The translations under genes and the position numbers were made by a program. The notes beneath the pieces are model-generated. The model was not told the origin of the DNA. It saw only the letters and a program-made list of their open reading frames with translations, and did not search any database. From Rhyacichthys aspro (Eukaryota > Chordata > Actinopteri > Gobiiformes > Rhyacichthyidae), in assembly GCA_036850595.1 (NCBI GenBank), contig CM072152.1, positions 22,147,179-22,211,178 of the forward strand: DNA of 64,000 bases, in the 5' to 3' direction. This document shows, in pieces, positions 52,309-63,633 of this stretch. How positions within the stretch are numbered: the stretch's first letter is position 1; each line of letters starts with the position of its first letter.

Positions 52309-55300
52309 CTCTGCTGTTGTTACAAATACTTGTCATTGTTGAGTGGGACAAAGGGACGTGGGGTACAGCACGGTCTGGACGCTGTGAGGAACGCTGAAGG
52401 GGCACATTCCCCCCGTGTCCCGCGTGCGTTCACACTCAGACGTACTCACACCTACACACGGCCATTGTGCGCTGATCCGTGCGGCGGGACATGAGCTGGA
52501 TGAAGCAGAGAGGACACGGCACGGGACAAGAACCCAGTGAACTTAGGGAAAGGAGAAAAACCCAACCGGTCCATTTGTTTTTGTGGGGTTCCCTGAAACA
52601 GCTGGGACAGAGTAATGGTAATGTGAGTCACCAAACTGATCAAATTAAAAACTGAAAAGGTCCATTATCCTTTTTTGGCCTCACTTTTTATGCTTATATT
52701 TGTCTGTTCTATATTTATTTTGCAACAGTTTGTTTTAATTTAGTCTTTACTGATTCTTTCAACTACAATTTATGCATTTTGTTTGTTTTGTAGAAGAAGA
52801 TCGCCACATATTCTTGGGAAACACGTTAGTCTCCTTCAGTTTTCCCATCATCCTTGTGCCTCAGATCAGTTTCTCTTTCTACAAAACCCTCTCAGATTGA
52901 GTTTTTTTCAGCTGACAGCCTGATTGCGTGACGTGGCCTGGTGCCACAGTGAGTTTGTAGTGACGCGTCGATGCAGCGTCTTCTCCGATGGACAAATTAA
53001 AGCTTTACTTAAACCCTATTGGATTTTTAAATGAAGTTGGTTTAGGTTTGAGTCGGGGAGCGTCTTTGAATCTGTCTACTCTATACTGTGTTAAAAAAAC
53101 TATAAACAAATGTCTTGACTGAAACATTGAATAATTATGTCAGCATTTTATCAGTCAGTCAGATTTTATTTAGTACAAAATCTCCATGCAGCATGTCAAA
53201 ACAAAGAAGCATGAAATATCTAAATAAAAACAGAAGCAAATAGAGCAATAGGAATGTCCACAAGGTTATTTTAAGATAATCAAAGGTTATATTGAGTGAT
53301 GTATAGTAAATATAGAATATGTATGTTTTCAGTTTTGATTTAAAGAGGTCCACATGTGTTTCTTTGTACCATCATGATCAGTTTTTTATGTTCTGAGAAG
53401 TACTTTAGAGTTTGCTCCAAAGTGAATTAGGCGTTTAGTGAATTTTCCATTTAGTTTTTATTAATATTCAAGCGTCAGTGTTTGGGAGTTTCTACATTAC
53501 AACATTGAACAACACTGGAATAAAGACTGTCTATTTTGTAAATAAAGCAAAATGTATGACTAAGCAAAAGCCTTAGTATTAATCACTAGAGAACTGAGAG
53601 TAGCTTCCTGGTTTAAGTCATGTGTTTTATGTCCCATGTGACCTCTTACTTTTATTGTGAAAGTATTGGGAAGTGTGTTATTTGGATGCAAATGCAACCT
53701 AATTTGGCTCATTCAGTGTGATTTCAACAGAGGCCAGGCCAGTCATTGTTCTGCACTTAAGAATGAGTCACTTTTGTGCTAAAGTATAATTTTACACATC
53801 AAATTATCAGTGAAAGTCACATTTTCCAGTAATTCAAGCCTTTCTTTCAGTTTTGTAGTGGTGCATTTGCCGAACTTGGCTCACTGTGCGTTTGTTGTGA
53901 GTAGCTCGGTGTTTATCCAGGTCACTAAGTTGATCTGATTAAGTCAGTTTAACAGTCGCTCGAGGGGATCACTCTCTGTTCATTTTTCTTCTCACTCAGA
54001 GTTTTCTCCCTCTTTTTTATCTTTAATCTACCATCTGTGCATCACTCACTCTAATCACACGCTGCACATATACATTACACTCCACGTGGGACATGCTCTT
54101 CTCATTTGGTGTAACTCCAGTTTCAAGTCCTCTCACAGACTTCAGGAGTTCACTTACTGCAGCTTTATATTAAATCCAGCCCGACTTATCCTTTCCAAAA
54201 TGAGCCAAACTTGATTGAACAAGATTGATTAGTCGAGCTTATGCCCAAAGTCAGTATGAGTCATGGAGTCTATATATAACAGAAGTTTATACACATAACG
54301 TCAGAGGATCTGAATATATCTTGGTCCAATTGGTTCAGTGGTTCTGGAACGATAAATCCCATGAACCAGTCTATATTGTCCCAGAGTTTTACTGCATTTT
54401 GCTCAAACATCTCACAGAAGAGTCAGATCTAGTTTTATTTACTTGCAGAGTTTGTGCTCTATGTGTAGCCATCTGTCAGAAATGGTTGAAGCACAGCAGA
54501 GTTATTGAAGCCACCGAAATGGTTCCCAGTTTAGCTTCGCTGGTATAATTCAGAGCAAAGAACTGTCTATTATTGCTTAGTGTGGCTTTTTTTGTCAGCC
54601 CTCTCCTTCCTTATTCTGTCTCCACTGCATCACCCCATTTTTTTCTTATTATTTCTTGCACCCATAAGAAAATGTATTTAGAAAACCACAGTCAAATTGA
54701 CATGTTATGAACCACAAGTTATTAACAAAAGGCAGTAAAGTCACAGCTTATCCTGTTGCTCTCGGTTTTATTTTCATTTACTCCATGAAGCGAGCTCAAT
54801 TTAGACTTTTTTTTTTCTGATTTTGTTTCCTTGAAGCAGGTTTATCATGAGTCAGACTTTTATGTAGGAACTTTAGCCTGGTCCGGAGCAGGTTAAAGGT
54901 CAGGTTTAGCCCAGTTTTTGACAAATCAGAGCACTTTCATCACAAATGAAGTGGAAAAGCACTGTTCCTTTTGTGTTTTCTCATAATAATGAACTTTACC
55001 AAACCACAAACAAAAGAAATAAAAGTGAAAAAATCATAATATATTCAGTTGTAAGCTGTCTTTTACATGTTTCGTGCATAACTTAGACTATTTTCCCCCA
55101 GTGTTAATATTTCTAAATGATTTCATTACAAACAAATGAGATTCTGAGAGCATTTCTTTATTAAAAATGACCTCTCATTTGCCTTTAATCTTATTGAAAT
55201 AGATGTGTATTAGATGGTCTTTGATGTGCCTCAGTTCAAAAACACACTTAATGCAGCGAGAGGTAATAGTCTCACATTTCCCTCGTTCCTTTAATTACTC

Positions 55301-56330
55301 TCACTTTTATCCGGCGGCAAAGGCAGTGCGTTTCTGCGTTAGTTTCTCCACTTCTCACGTGGTTTCGTTTACTTCGTTTGTTCAAGGGATTTTTGTTATT
55401 TCCTCGCTGTTGTTTTTCATTGTTGCTCGAATTGTAATAAATGATCGTGGCCACACAAATCCAAGCTGATAATATCTTTATTAACCATACTGTATTTCTA
55501 ACGCTTATTCTCCCATTATGTTTTGAATACTTTACACATTGACCCAGTTTGTTTATGAAGAGTTCTGTAAAGCCTATAGGATTGCGTATATGTTCATTTT
55601 TGCTCACTGTGGTCCCGTCCGTCAGAATTTCTCTCGGTTAATCCTGAATAATCCCGACTAATGCTTCCTTTGTCCGAGGAACACGTTGCCAGCAAACCTC
55701 CTTCTCCTCCTTCCTCTGCCTCTTTTCAAACAAATCAATTACTGCAGGAAGTGGATGTACAGCAGCTGCGTCTGTGCTGGAAGGATTAAGAAACGCAAAG
55801 TAATTATGTTCTCAAAAAGGCAGGGTTTATTTGCACGTATAAAATGTATAGGAGCCTGTTTACAATGACAGAAACATTCTCACATAAGCCTCAGGAACAC
55901 CGTGTTTTTTGGTGTGTTTTTAGACTCTTCTGTAAATACCACACGTGCACTTTTTCGTTATGTCTTGAATGCATCTTCAAAAGTAGGACACGTTTAGTCT
56001 GATGTATCTAAACTCCAAAAATAGGATTGAGTCCTGACTGACAATACAAGACCTGCTGCATTGTTTGCATTGAGAAAAAAAAGACACACATACAACTGTT
56101 ACTGTAACTTTTCATAATTATCCTTGTTGTAAAGTATATTTGTGTTTATAAGCCTTGGTACACTATAGGCAGTGTTATAGCCAATCAGAAGCTTGTGTAG
56201 TTTAGTGTATCCAGTAGGACATAAGATCTAATACCATCTGAACAAAGAAGACACGTGAAAACACAATTTTGAACAGAACAAATTGAGAAGACCTTTTGTG
56301 ATCGGATAATAAGAAAAAAACATTTAAATA

Positions 56331-56700
56331 TTAAAGAGGGATCATGTTTTAACCCACTTTTATCCCAATATATTTACAAAATCACTTGGATGGTTGGTTC
56401 TTAGACATAATAGATTTATCTCAGTGACAGAGGACCCTCAGCTGGACAGAAACCTACAATTTAACTTTCCTGTCCCGGGACAAGGACTTATCCCAACGAA
56501 TTTTAATAAACACTGCACCCTAACAGAGTCATATTTGTATAAACAACACTAAAATGACCCTACTCTTTAAGAAGATATGTTTTTTTCTTTTTTCCAAACT
56601 TGCCGCTTGGATAGTCTCCACTTGTAAAGAAATGACATAAATCTGTAGCGGGACCTGCGCCCTCTAGTGGAGAGAAGTTACACAGCGTCTCTTTAAGGAA
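56331..56700. repeat. Interspersed repeat, most complete copy (copy B edge)
   Basis: Runs from about TAAAGAGGGATCATG to GCGTCTCTTTAAGG, with loosely complementary ends. It crosses the point (56642) where homology to copy A is lost at the gap. It contains the CTCF-like motif at 56657-56670. Confidence 0.6.
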
Positions 56701-58740
56701 CAAAGTGCACCTTAAACACACACAACAGTCTTTACATCTGCATTTATGTGTCATTTATGCATCACTTTGGGCTTATTAACCCTGTCACAGTACAATGTCT
56801 GTTATGGTATGTTTCCTCTGAACGGGACGGACTGTAATCTGTTCATCTGTCGGACCATTTGTTAATTACAAATAATTAATGAGTGTAGCTGGTGTCCTCC
56901 TCTGGTTGGACCATCTGGTTTCTGTGTGGATTCTCAGACTTCATCAACTGGACTTAACGGACTAAGAGATTTTTTTGTTTTTACAGTGCAGACATTATGC
57001 TACAATAATTAGTGTGTTTATGTGTTAGGTTTACGTAAAGTTAATTACACTTTTTAGTTTTTGTATGATTGCAAAACACTGATTTGTTGATAAATTTCAA
57101 GTCAACATTACTTATTAGTTACAGCCATATTTTAAAGTTATTTCATGTATGTCATCTTATTAAAAGTTAATTATCAAGAGGCTAAATTTGTCTTTAAAGC
57201 ATCTCACTAAGCTCTGCGTAAAGTTTGTTACGATTTCACATTAATTACTAAAAAGGGAAAGCGTGGTTCTTCAAGCGTGACTTTTTATTTGAACTATGAA
57301 CTTTAAAGTGTTGCTGCTCGCTTTAACTTCAGGGAATAAAATGTGCATCATGTTAATTAATAAAACAACTTTTGTGCCATGTTAATGATGCATAAGACTC
57401 AAGTCGAGATACAAAGTTTAATCCAAATTTTCAACGTGCAGCATTAGCCGTTGTGTCAATTAGCACCACTTTTACTGATGTTTCCACAACACAAAGAAAG
57501 ACCAACAAATTTACAAAAAGTTTTGTTAATTAGACTGAGGCAGGTTCAGAATTAAGCTCTTTTTAACATTACAAAAGATAATTAAACATTCAACACATGT
57601 ATAAGTGCTTCTTTTCGTTTAAAAAGTTTACTTCCAGATTAAAGTTTGCCTTCAAAGCCCAAATATAATTGCTCGATGACCGTGTGCTGATCTCACTGTT
57701 ACCTTATTCCCTTTCCATCTCTTTAACATTGAATCCTGACATAACACTTTTTATAATAACTTATAAAAGTAGCTCCACAAATGATTTCCAGAGAGGTCTG
57801 CGGGCTGAATATTAACAGGATCCCTCGGTGCTCGTTTCATTCCCGTCTTAAGTGAGCAGGCAGAATACGCTGTAAGTGCAGGTCGTTTCTAAACTCCTCT
57901 GGGGTCAGCGCAGACGGCGGATCTCGGTGCTTTCTGCCCCGCGTCCCGAGGCCTCTGTCCACTTAATGCACTTACGCAATAATAAGAGTTCGATTTCCCC
58001 CACTGCAACAGGAGTTTTAGCACAAACGGCCGGAGGAGGGCGGAGTTCTCAGCCTAAAGCTAAATAAAACATCTACTTTTACTGTTTTTTTCCCAGCGAC
58101 ATGCCTCTGGTTGTTCCCTCAGTGTTGGAGACTTGTGTAACACAGGACTCCACTCTGACCCAAATGGGAAAGACAAAGCCTGCAGCCGCTCTGTCCTGAC
58201 GTACAGTAACTGCCACATTTAGAGGCTGATGAATGATTTAATACAACACTGCAGGCGACCAGCTGCACTAAACCGTCCTGATGGGAGTTTATTTCTGCCT
58301 CTGGGTTTTGGGCGAAAGGAAACACGTCATCCAATCGCTCATTTATTCAAGCGTTTTTTATTATTTAGTCGTTGCGTTTTGGGAAAGTTTGAGACCAAAG
58401 AGTGCGTCGTTAAGTTTTTAATCGTGTTAAAGACATACAGCAGGTTTGGGAGGTGGATAGGACTGAAACCGAGGACTGTTAAGCTCCAGAAGTTCATTTA
58501 TTAAGAACATTATTGGACAAGTTTTAGGGGAAAGTGGTTCATTTGTTCATATCCTGGTTATGTTTAGGAAAAATGTAGACAAGCAATATAATACAGATTA
58601 AATAAGTCACTTATCATTTAATTTAATTCATCCAATTATTAATTAAAATGTAACGCGTCAGACTAGTCTTTGTCTTGTTTGTTTTTTTAAGGTCTTGGTT
58701 TTTTGTTTTGAAACTGATTTTTAGCCAGTCTTGTCTTGGT
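56643..58740. other. Presumed intron 1, after copy B
   Basis: AT-rich to 57780, then slightly GC-richer (57780-58040 and 58080-58280). No exon, RNA gene or named transposon was recognised apart from the repeat ending near 56700. Confidence 0.5.
56657..56670 (-). promoter_or_regulatory. Strong CTCF-like motif
   Basis: The minus strand reads CCACTAGAGGGCGC, a perfect fit to CCASYAGRKGGCRS, followed by AGGTCC. It lies 15 bp beyond the last base shared with copy A and inside the repeat at 56331-56700. The corresponding base in copy A would fall inside the N gap. Confidence 0.55.
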
Positions 58741-59270
58741 CCTTGATGTCCAGACTAACCAAGACACAACCAAGACCAACCAAGACCAACCAAGACCAAC
58801 CAAGACACAACCAAGACCAACCAAGACCAACCAAGACCAACCAAGGCCAACCAAGGCCCAACCAAGACCCAACCAAGACCCAACCAAGACCCAACCAAGA
58901 CCACCCAAGGCCAACCAAGGCCAACCAAGACTAACCAAGGCTAACCAAGGCCAACCAAGACAGACTAAGGCCAACCAAGACTAACCAAGGCCAACCAAGA
59001 CAGACCAAGACTAACCAAGACAGACCAAGACTAACCAAGACAGACCAAGGCCAACCAAGACTAACCAAGGCCAACCAACACTAACCAAGGCCAACCAACG
59101 CTAACCAAGGCCAACCAAGGCCACCCAAGACCAACCAAGACTATCCAAGGCCAATCAAGACACAACCAAGACACAACCAAGACCAACCAAGACTAACCAA
59201 GACTAACCAAGACCAACCTAACCAAGGCCAATCAAGACTAACCAAGACCAACCAAGACCAACCAAGACAC
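58741..59270. repeat. 10-bp minisatellite (CAAGACCAAC type)
   Basis: About 50 units of 10-11 bp such as CAAGACCAAC, CAAGGCCAAC and CAAGACTAAC. The minus strand is a run of GGTTGG and TCTTGG words, giving many closely spaced GG pairs that could form two-layer G-quadruplexes. Flanks at 58665-58740 and 59375-59430 are rich in TCTTGG and AGTCTTGG words, consistent with growth from inside an older dispersed repeat. Confidence 0.9.
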
Positions 59271-59279
59271 AAATGGTTT

Positions 59280-60718
59280 ATCTGTCAACAATTCTTGTGA
59301 TTGGAAGAAAACTTCTATAATTTTATACTCAATCAAAATCTCAATCAATGCTGTCTCCTTCACCAAACACTAATCTTAATTAGTCTTGGTCTTGACTTTG
59401 TCTTGATCCCTAAAAGTCTTAGTCTTGCCTACAACACTACTCGAAACACAACAGATCAATGCTCAGGTGGATTCATGATAAATGACTGTATTATGCTTCA
59501 GGATGTGAACAAATTGTAGTCACTTAGCACTTCAGAGCCACTATTTCCATTCCTTTAATAACTCCAAAGCCAAAAAAGATAATCATAACTGATAGTGCTT
59601 TTCTAATTAAAGGACTCGTATTTATCGAGAGGATCTTCAAACGTATCCACTTCTGTGAAACACTTTGAGCAGCTCTTTAAGCCAAAGCATTCATCAAAAC
59701 ACTGCAGTGTGCGGTCATTAGGAGACAATGGGCCTGGGGAGCTCACTGCGGTGATAATGTGATACTGTATCGATCGGAAAATAGTCTTCTGAATGGTCTC
59801 CTCTAAAATGCACATCAGGAGTAAACCAATAATAAGACAATAAGGAAGTGCAGTGATTATCAAGAGGTCAGGAGATCAAAACTCCTGCAAATGTAACAGG
59901 GATTTTTTCCGAATATATATTTTAAACGAGCAATAAATTACTAATGGGCTTCTATAAAAACTATACACACACTTGTAATATTATACTTTTTATGATTGGG
60001 GCTTAAAGGAAATCAGGATTCTTGGAGCCGACTGATTGCTAATCTCCTTTTCTGTATTAAGTATTTCTTGTAAATCTATGCACTATAAGGCTTACTTCAA
60101 ATAATAGCATCAGGAAAGGAAATGCGGGGTAGTCGTTTGGCCTTTAGAGGAGCAGGAAATTGTGATTTTTTATCTTGTTTAATGGAAGTCAATTGGAACA
60201 AATGAGCCTGCTTTCACTGTATAGGGTTCATTGTCAGTAACAGATCCTTTTGTGCACTTTTTTGACTCTTTATTTGGAGCAAAGCCCTCCAAGACCTGCG
60301 CTGTTTGATACAAAAATGTATTCTTTACAGGAAAAGTCAATATGGCTGCCTTCCGTTCATTTCTGTAAATCAGACGAGTTATACTCAGCAGAAAAAGGCG
60401 CAGCACACTGAGGCTAACGTGAACTACTCATCCGTGTCCCAGTGTCCTTCACACGCTCCTCCGATCCCTGCATCACATGTTTTATTCAAAGTGCTGAGTC
60501 AGGCTCCGATACTTCCAGCCCATCACTGGTCCAAAGGTCAGCAGAGCGTAGTGTACACTTTACAAACCAATCCCAGACCAACCTCACGACTTCATCTGGA
60601 TACTTCTGTGTCTCTCTCTCGGCTTCTTTAGTTGATGTCAGTGTGTCATGTTAGTGTTGCTTTATGGTAAAAGTGGGATTTCCTTTAAATGTAAATGCCA
60701 TATGTGCCCTTTACATGT
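59280..60718. other. Intronic stretch without recognised gene
   Basis: Contains an 86-codon minus-strand frame (59603-59863) that matches nothing I know. The less repetitive, moderately AT-rich sequence at 59600-60200 looks like possible conserved non-coding DNA, but no specific motif supports that. Confidence 0.4.
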
Positions 60719-60726
60719 ATCTAGGA

Positions 60727-61640
60727 CACGCATGTCAAACTCAAACGCGATCCTTTGCAATGTTTTATGTGGCACTAGGTTTTAACTGGATTTGATGTTT
60801 GTATGTATGTTTTAGATGGATTTGAACAGGTTTTAGATGGATTTGAACATGTTTTAGATGGATTTGAATCAGATTAATTTTGTTTGTTCATGAAATCTTG
60901 AGCCAGTTTTTGGTACTAAGATATATATAATCTGCTCAAATCCAAATAAAACCTGCTCAAATCCATCTGAAACCTGTTCAAATCCAAATAAAACCTGTTC
61001 AAATCCATCTTAAACCTGTCCAAATCCAAACAAAATATTTTCAAATCCATTTAAAACCCGCTCAAATCCAAATAAAACCTGTTCAAATCCATCTGAAACC
61101 TGTTCAAATGCAAAATAAAACCTGTTCAAATCCAAATAAAACCTGTTCAGATCCATCTGAAACCTGTTAAAATCCATCTGAAACCTGTTCAAATCCATCT
61201 GAAACCTGTCCAAATCCAAACGAAACCTGTTCAAATCCAACTAAAACCTGTCCAAATCCAAATAAACCTGTTCAAATTCATCTGAAACCTGTTCAAATTC
61301 ATCTGAAACCTGTTCAAATCCATCTGAAACCTGTTCAAATCCATCTGAAACCTGTCCAAATCCAAACGAAACCTGTTCAAATTCATCTGAAACCTGTTCA
61401 AATTCATCTGAAACCTGTTCAAATCCATCTGAAACCTGTCCAAATCCAACTAAAACCTGTTCAAATCCAAATAAAAGCTATTCAAAGCCAGATAAATCCT
61501 GTTCAAATCCAAATAAAACCTCATCAAATCCATCTGAAACCAGTTTCCATAAAAGGAGGAAATTAATGTTAAAAGTTACGTTTGTAAAACTTAAATGAAG
61601 ATGTAAACAATCGCGGCCCCTCACCATTTCGACTCTACTG
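60727..61640. mobile_element. hAT-like element with 8-bp target duplication and minisatellite
   Basis: Starts CACGCATGTCAAACTC. Its right end, read on the other strand, starts CAGTAGAGTCGAAA. The 8 bases ATCTAGGA lie directly outside both ends (60719-60726 and 61641-61648). The element is 914 bp, almost all of it minisatellite, and encodes no transposase. It belongs to the same family as 40437-40816. Confidence 0.85.
60779..61542. repeat. 21-bp minisatellite in two orientations
   Basis: At 60779-60871 the unit reads TTTTAGATGGATTTGAACAG on the plus strand (three to four copies). After a 59-bp spacer, from 60931 to 61542, the complement (AAACCTGTTCAAATCCATCT type) is repeated about 29 times. 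The two arms are complementary, so the array could fold as a hairpin. Unit subtypes end CATCTGAAA, CAAATAAAA or CAAACGAAA. Confidence 0.9.
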
Positions 61641-61648
61641 ATCTAGGA

Positions 61649-62640
61649 CATGAACTGATACTGAACTGCAGCCCATTTAATTTTTATTTCATAATTTGTG
61701 CATTTACTTTACATGATGCATTACTTGTTATCATTTCTGCTTGAAGATGCTTTATCAAAGGCCAGATCTGTCTCCTGTGAGCAGTCTTCAGAGAAATCAC
61801 ATGCACACAGCTCAGTCATGTACAATCAAGACCACGCTCCGTCCATGTTGATTAATGTGGGAATTGAATATGCTAAAGACTCCTTGGGCTCATTTATGAT
61901 ATAATTGAATACATGTCATTTATGCAAATTAATGATAGAGGACTTACAGTGGGTCTCGTGATGGAAAAAAAGAGATAGTATCTGACACAACAGCAGCAGG
62001 TGGGGCCCAGATCGAGAGTTTTAGGCTGAAAATAAAGAAGAAATGTGAAATGGGTACAAAAAAAATCAAATTGAAGTTTTCACTCAAACTAGTCTTTGGT
62101 GATGACCTTTAGAATACATTTTGAAGATTGTCAGGAGTACTGTGCAAGAGTCAAAAGTGGTTATAAAATCCAAGAATCAAGAATAGACATAAATATAATA
62201 AAAAATAATCAAGATCAGTCTCGAGTACATCACTTAAAACTGAATGGAACACACTGGTCTGCTCCACATTATTAATTATGTATATTTGCCTCAAAATAAT
62301 GCTTTTTACATTTGCCCATCATTGAAAAACGCAATAGAAAGCATTAACAAATTAAAGAAGCCATTAGTTCAAAAACTTCTTGTCCCTGAACAATTGTCCA
62401 AAAAAGACAAACTGAGCCCAGAGTTGACAAAATGACTACTTCTATTGGTGAAGCTTATTTGTGTTTATTCATGAACACACAAAGTTGCATAAAGGCTGAG
62501 GACATTTAAACTAAACTAATCTATTATCATTTTTGTTATCTTATTTCCACTGAGTGTGTTCATAGTTAACAGTAGGTCCCTGCTAGGCTACCGTAGGTGC
62601 TCCCAGGCTGTAGAAAAGAAGGGTGTGAAATGTTATATTG
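61649..62640. other. Intronic stretch without recognised gene
   Basis: AT-rich single-copy sequence between two hAT-like elements. Short open frames at 61698-61904 and 62244-62435 have no recognisable similarity or splice context. Confidence 0.4.
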
Positions 62641-63633
62641 CATGTAAGGTCCGGGGGCCTTCAATATATTTAGAAGGTGATATTTGGTACTTGGCTTTAA
62701 TTGGATTTGAAGATATTTTAGATGGATTTGATTTTTTGCTAGATGGATGAATAAAATCTGTTCAAATCTGACTAAAACCTGTCATAATCCATCTAAAACC
62801 TGTTCAAATTCAACTAAAACCTGTTGAAATCCATCTAAAACCTGTTCAAATCTGACTAAAACCTGTTGAAATCCATCTAAAACCTGTTCAAATCTGACTA
62901 AAACCTGTTGAAATCCATCTAAAACCTGTTCAAATTCAACTAAAACCTGTCCTAATCCATCTAAAACCTGTTCAAATCTGACTAAAACCTGTTCAAATCT
63001 GTCTAAAACCTGTTCAAATTCAACTAAAACCTGTTCAAATCAATCTAAAACGTGTTCAAATCTGACTAAAACCTGTTCAAATCAATCTAAAACCTGTTCA
63101 AATCTGACTAAAACCTGTTGAAATCCATCTAAAACCTGTTCAAATTCAACTAAAACCTGTCCTAATCCATCTAAAACCTGTTCAAATCTGACTAAAACCT
63201 GTTCAAATCTGTCTAAAACCTGTCCTAATCCATCTAAAACCTGTTCAAATCTGACTAAAACCTGTTCAAATCTGTCTAAAACCTGTTCAAATTCAACTAA
63301 AACCTGTTCAAATCAATCTAAAACGTGTTCAAATCTGACTAAAACCTGTTCAAATCAATCTAAAACCTGTTCAAATCTGACTAAAACCTGTCCAAATCCA
63401 TCTAAAACCTGTTCAAACTCAACTAAAACCTGTCCAAATCCATCTAAAACCTGTTCAAAAACCAGTTTCCACAATAGGACGAAATGATTGTTTTTGTGAT
63501 AACTTTTGTAAGACTCAAATGAAGATGAAATCTCACATTCAAAATGTAATAAAAGCCTCCAACTGTCACCATCTTTGGCCCCTGACAGGATTCTTATTAA
63601 CTTTCAGCCCCTCTCCACTTTGAGTCTGACACC
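62641..63633. mobile_element. hAT-like element with minisatellite, left end decayed
   Basis: The left part keeps the family landmark (GGTCCGGGGGCC then TATTTAGAAGGTGATATTTG) but lacks the TGTCAAACTC terminus. The right end keeps GAGTCTGACACC. Right-flank landmarks (GACTCAAATGAAGATGAAAT and ATTCTTATTAACTTTC) match the element at 37487. No target duplication was found. Confidence 0.7.
62690..63465. repeat. 21-bp minisatellite, two orientations, with 273-bp duplicated block
   Basis: A short degenerate plus-oriented arm (62690-62745, GGATTTGAAGATATTTTAG) is followed by about 34 inverted units of AAACCTGTTCAAATCTGACT and AAACCTGTTGAAATCCATCT types, often alternating as 42-bp pairs. A rare AAAACGTG unit occurs twice, at 63049 and 63322, exactly 273 bp (13 units) apart within matching neighbours. 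This shows a block duplication inside the array. Confidence 0.9.

Larger units (their letters stand above)
38802..56642. repeat. Long duplicated block, copy B (about 17.8 kb)
   Basis: Direct-orientation copy of 1-17775. The offset drifts from 38801 at the left to roughly 38.87-38.9 kb through small indels. Copy B is intact where copy A is damaged: it keeps the left end of the hAT-like element at 40437. It also has a longer TTTGATT array. Beyond 56642 copy B continues without a gap, while copy A stops at Ns. If the DOCK exon call is right, copy B lies within intron 1 and copy A upstream of the promoter. No exon was recognised inside. Confidence 0.95.

Noticed and set aside
58687..58984. Several overlapping open frames on both strands (LGWPW-type and NQDQPRP-type repeats)
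   Set aside because: Translations of the 10-bp minisatellite in several frames, with no non-repetitive domain.
59603..59863. 86-codon minus-strand frame with several cysteines
   Set aside because: No recognisable domain, no clear splice sites, and single occurrence. It was judged fortuitous although less obviously so than the others.
61010..61449. Minus-strand frames rich in NRFQMDL repeats
   Set aside because: Minisatellite translation inside the hAT-like element.
62750..63465. Regularly spaced repeats reminiscent of a CRISPR array
   Set aside because: Units are directly tandem without unique spacers, in a eukaryotic sequence and inside a transposon-like element.
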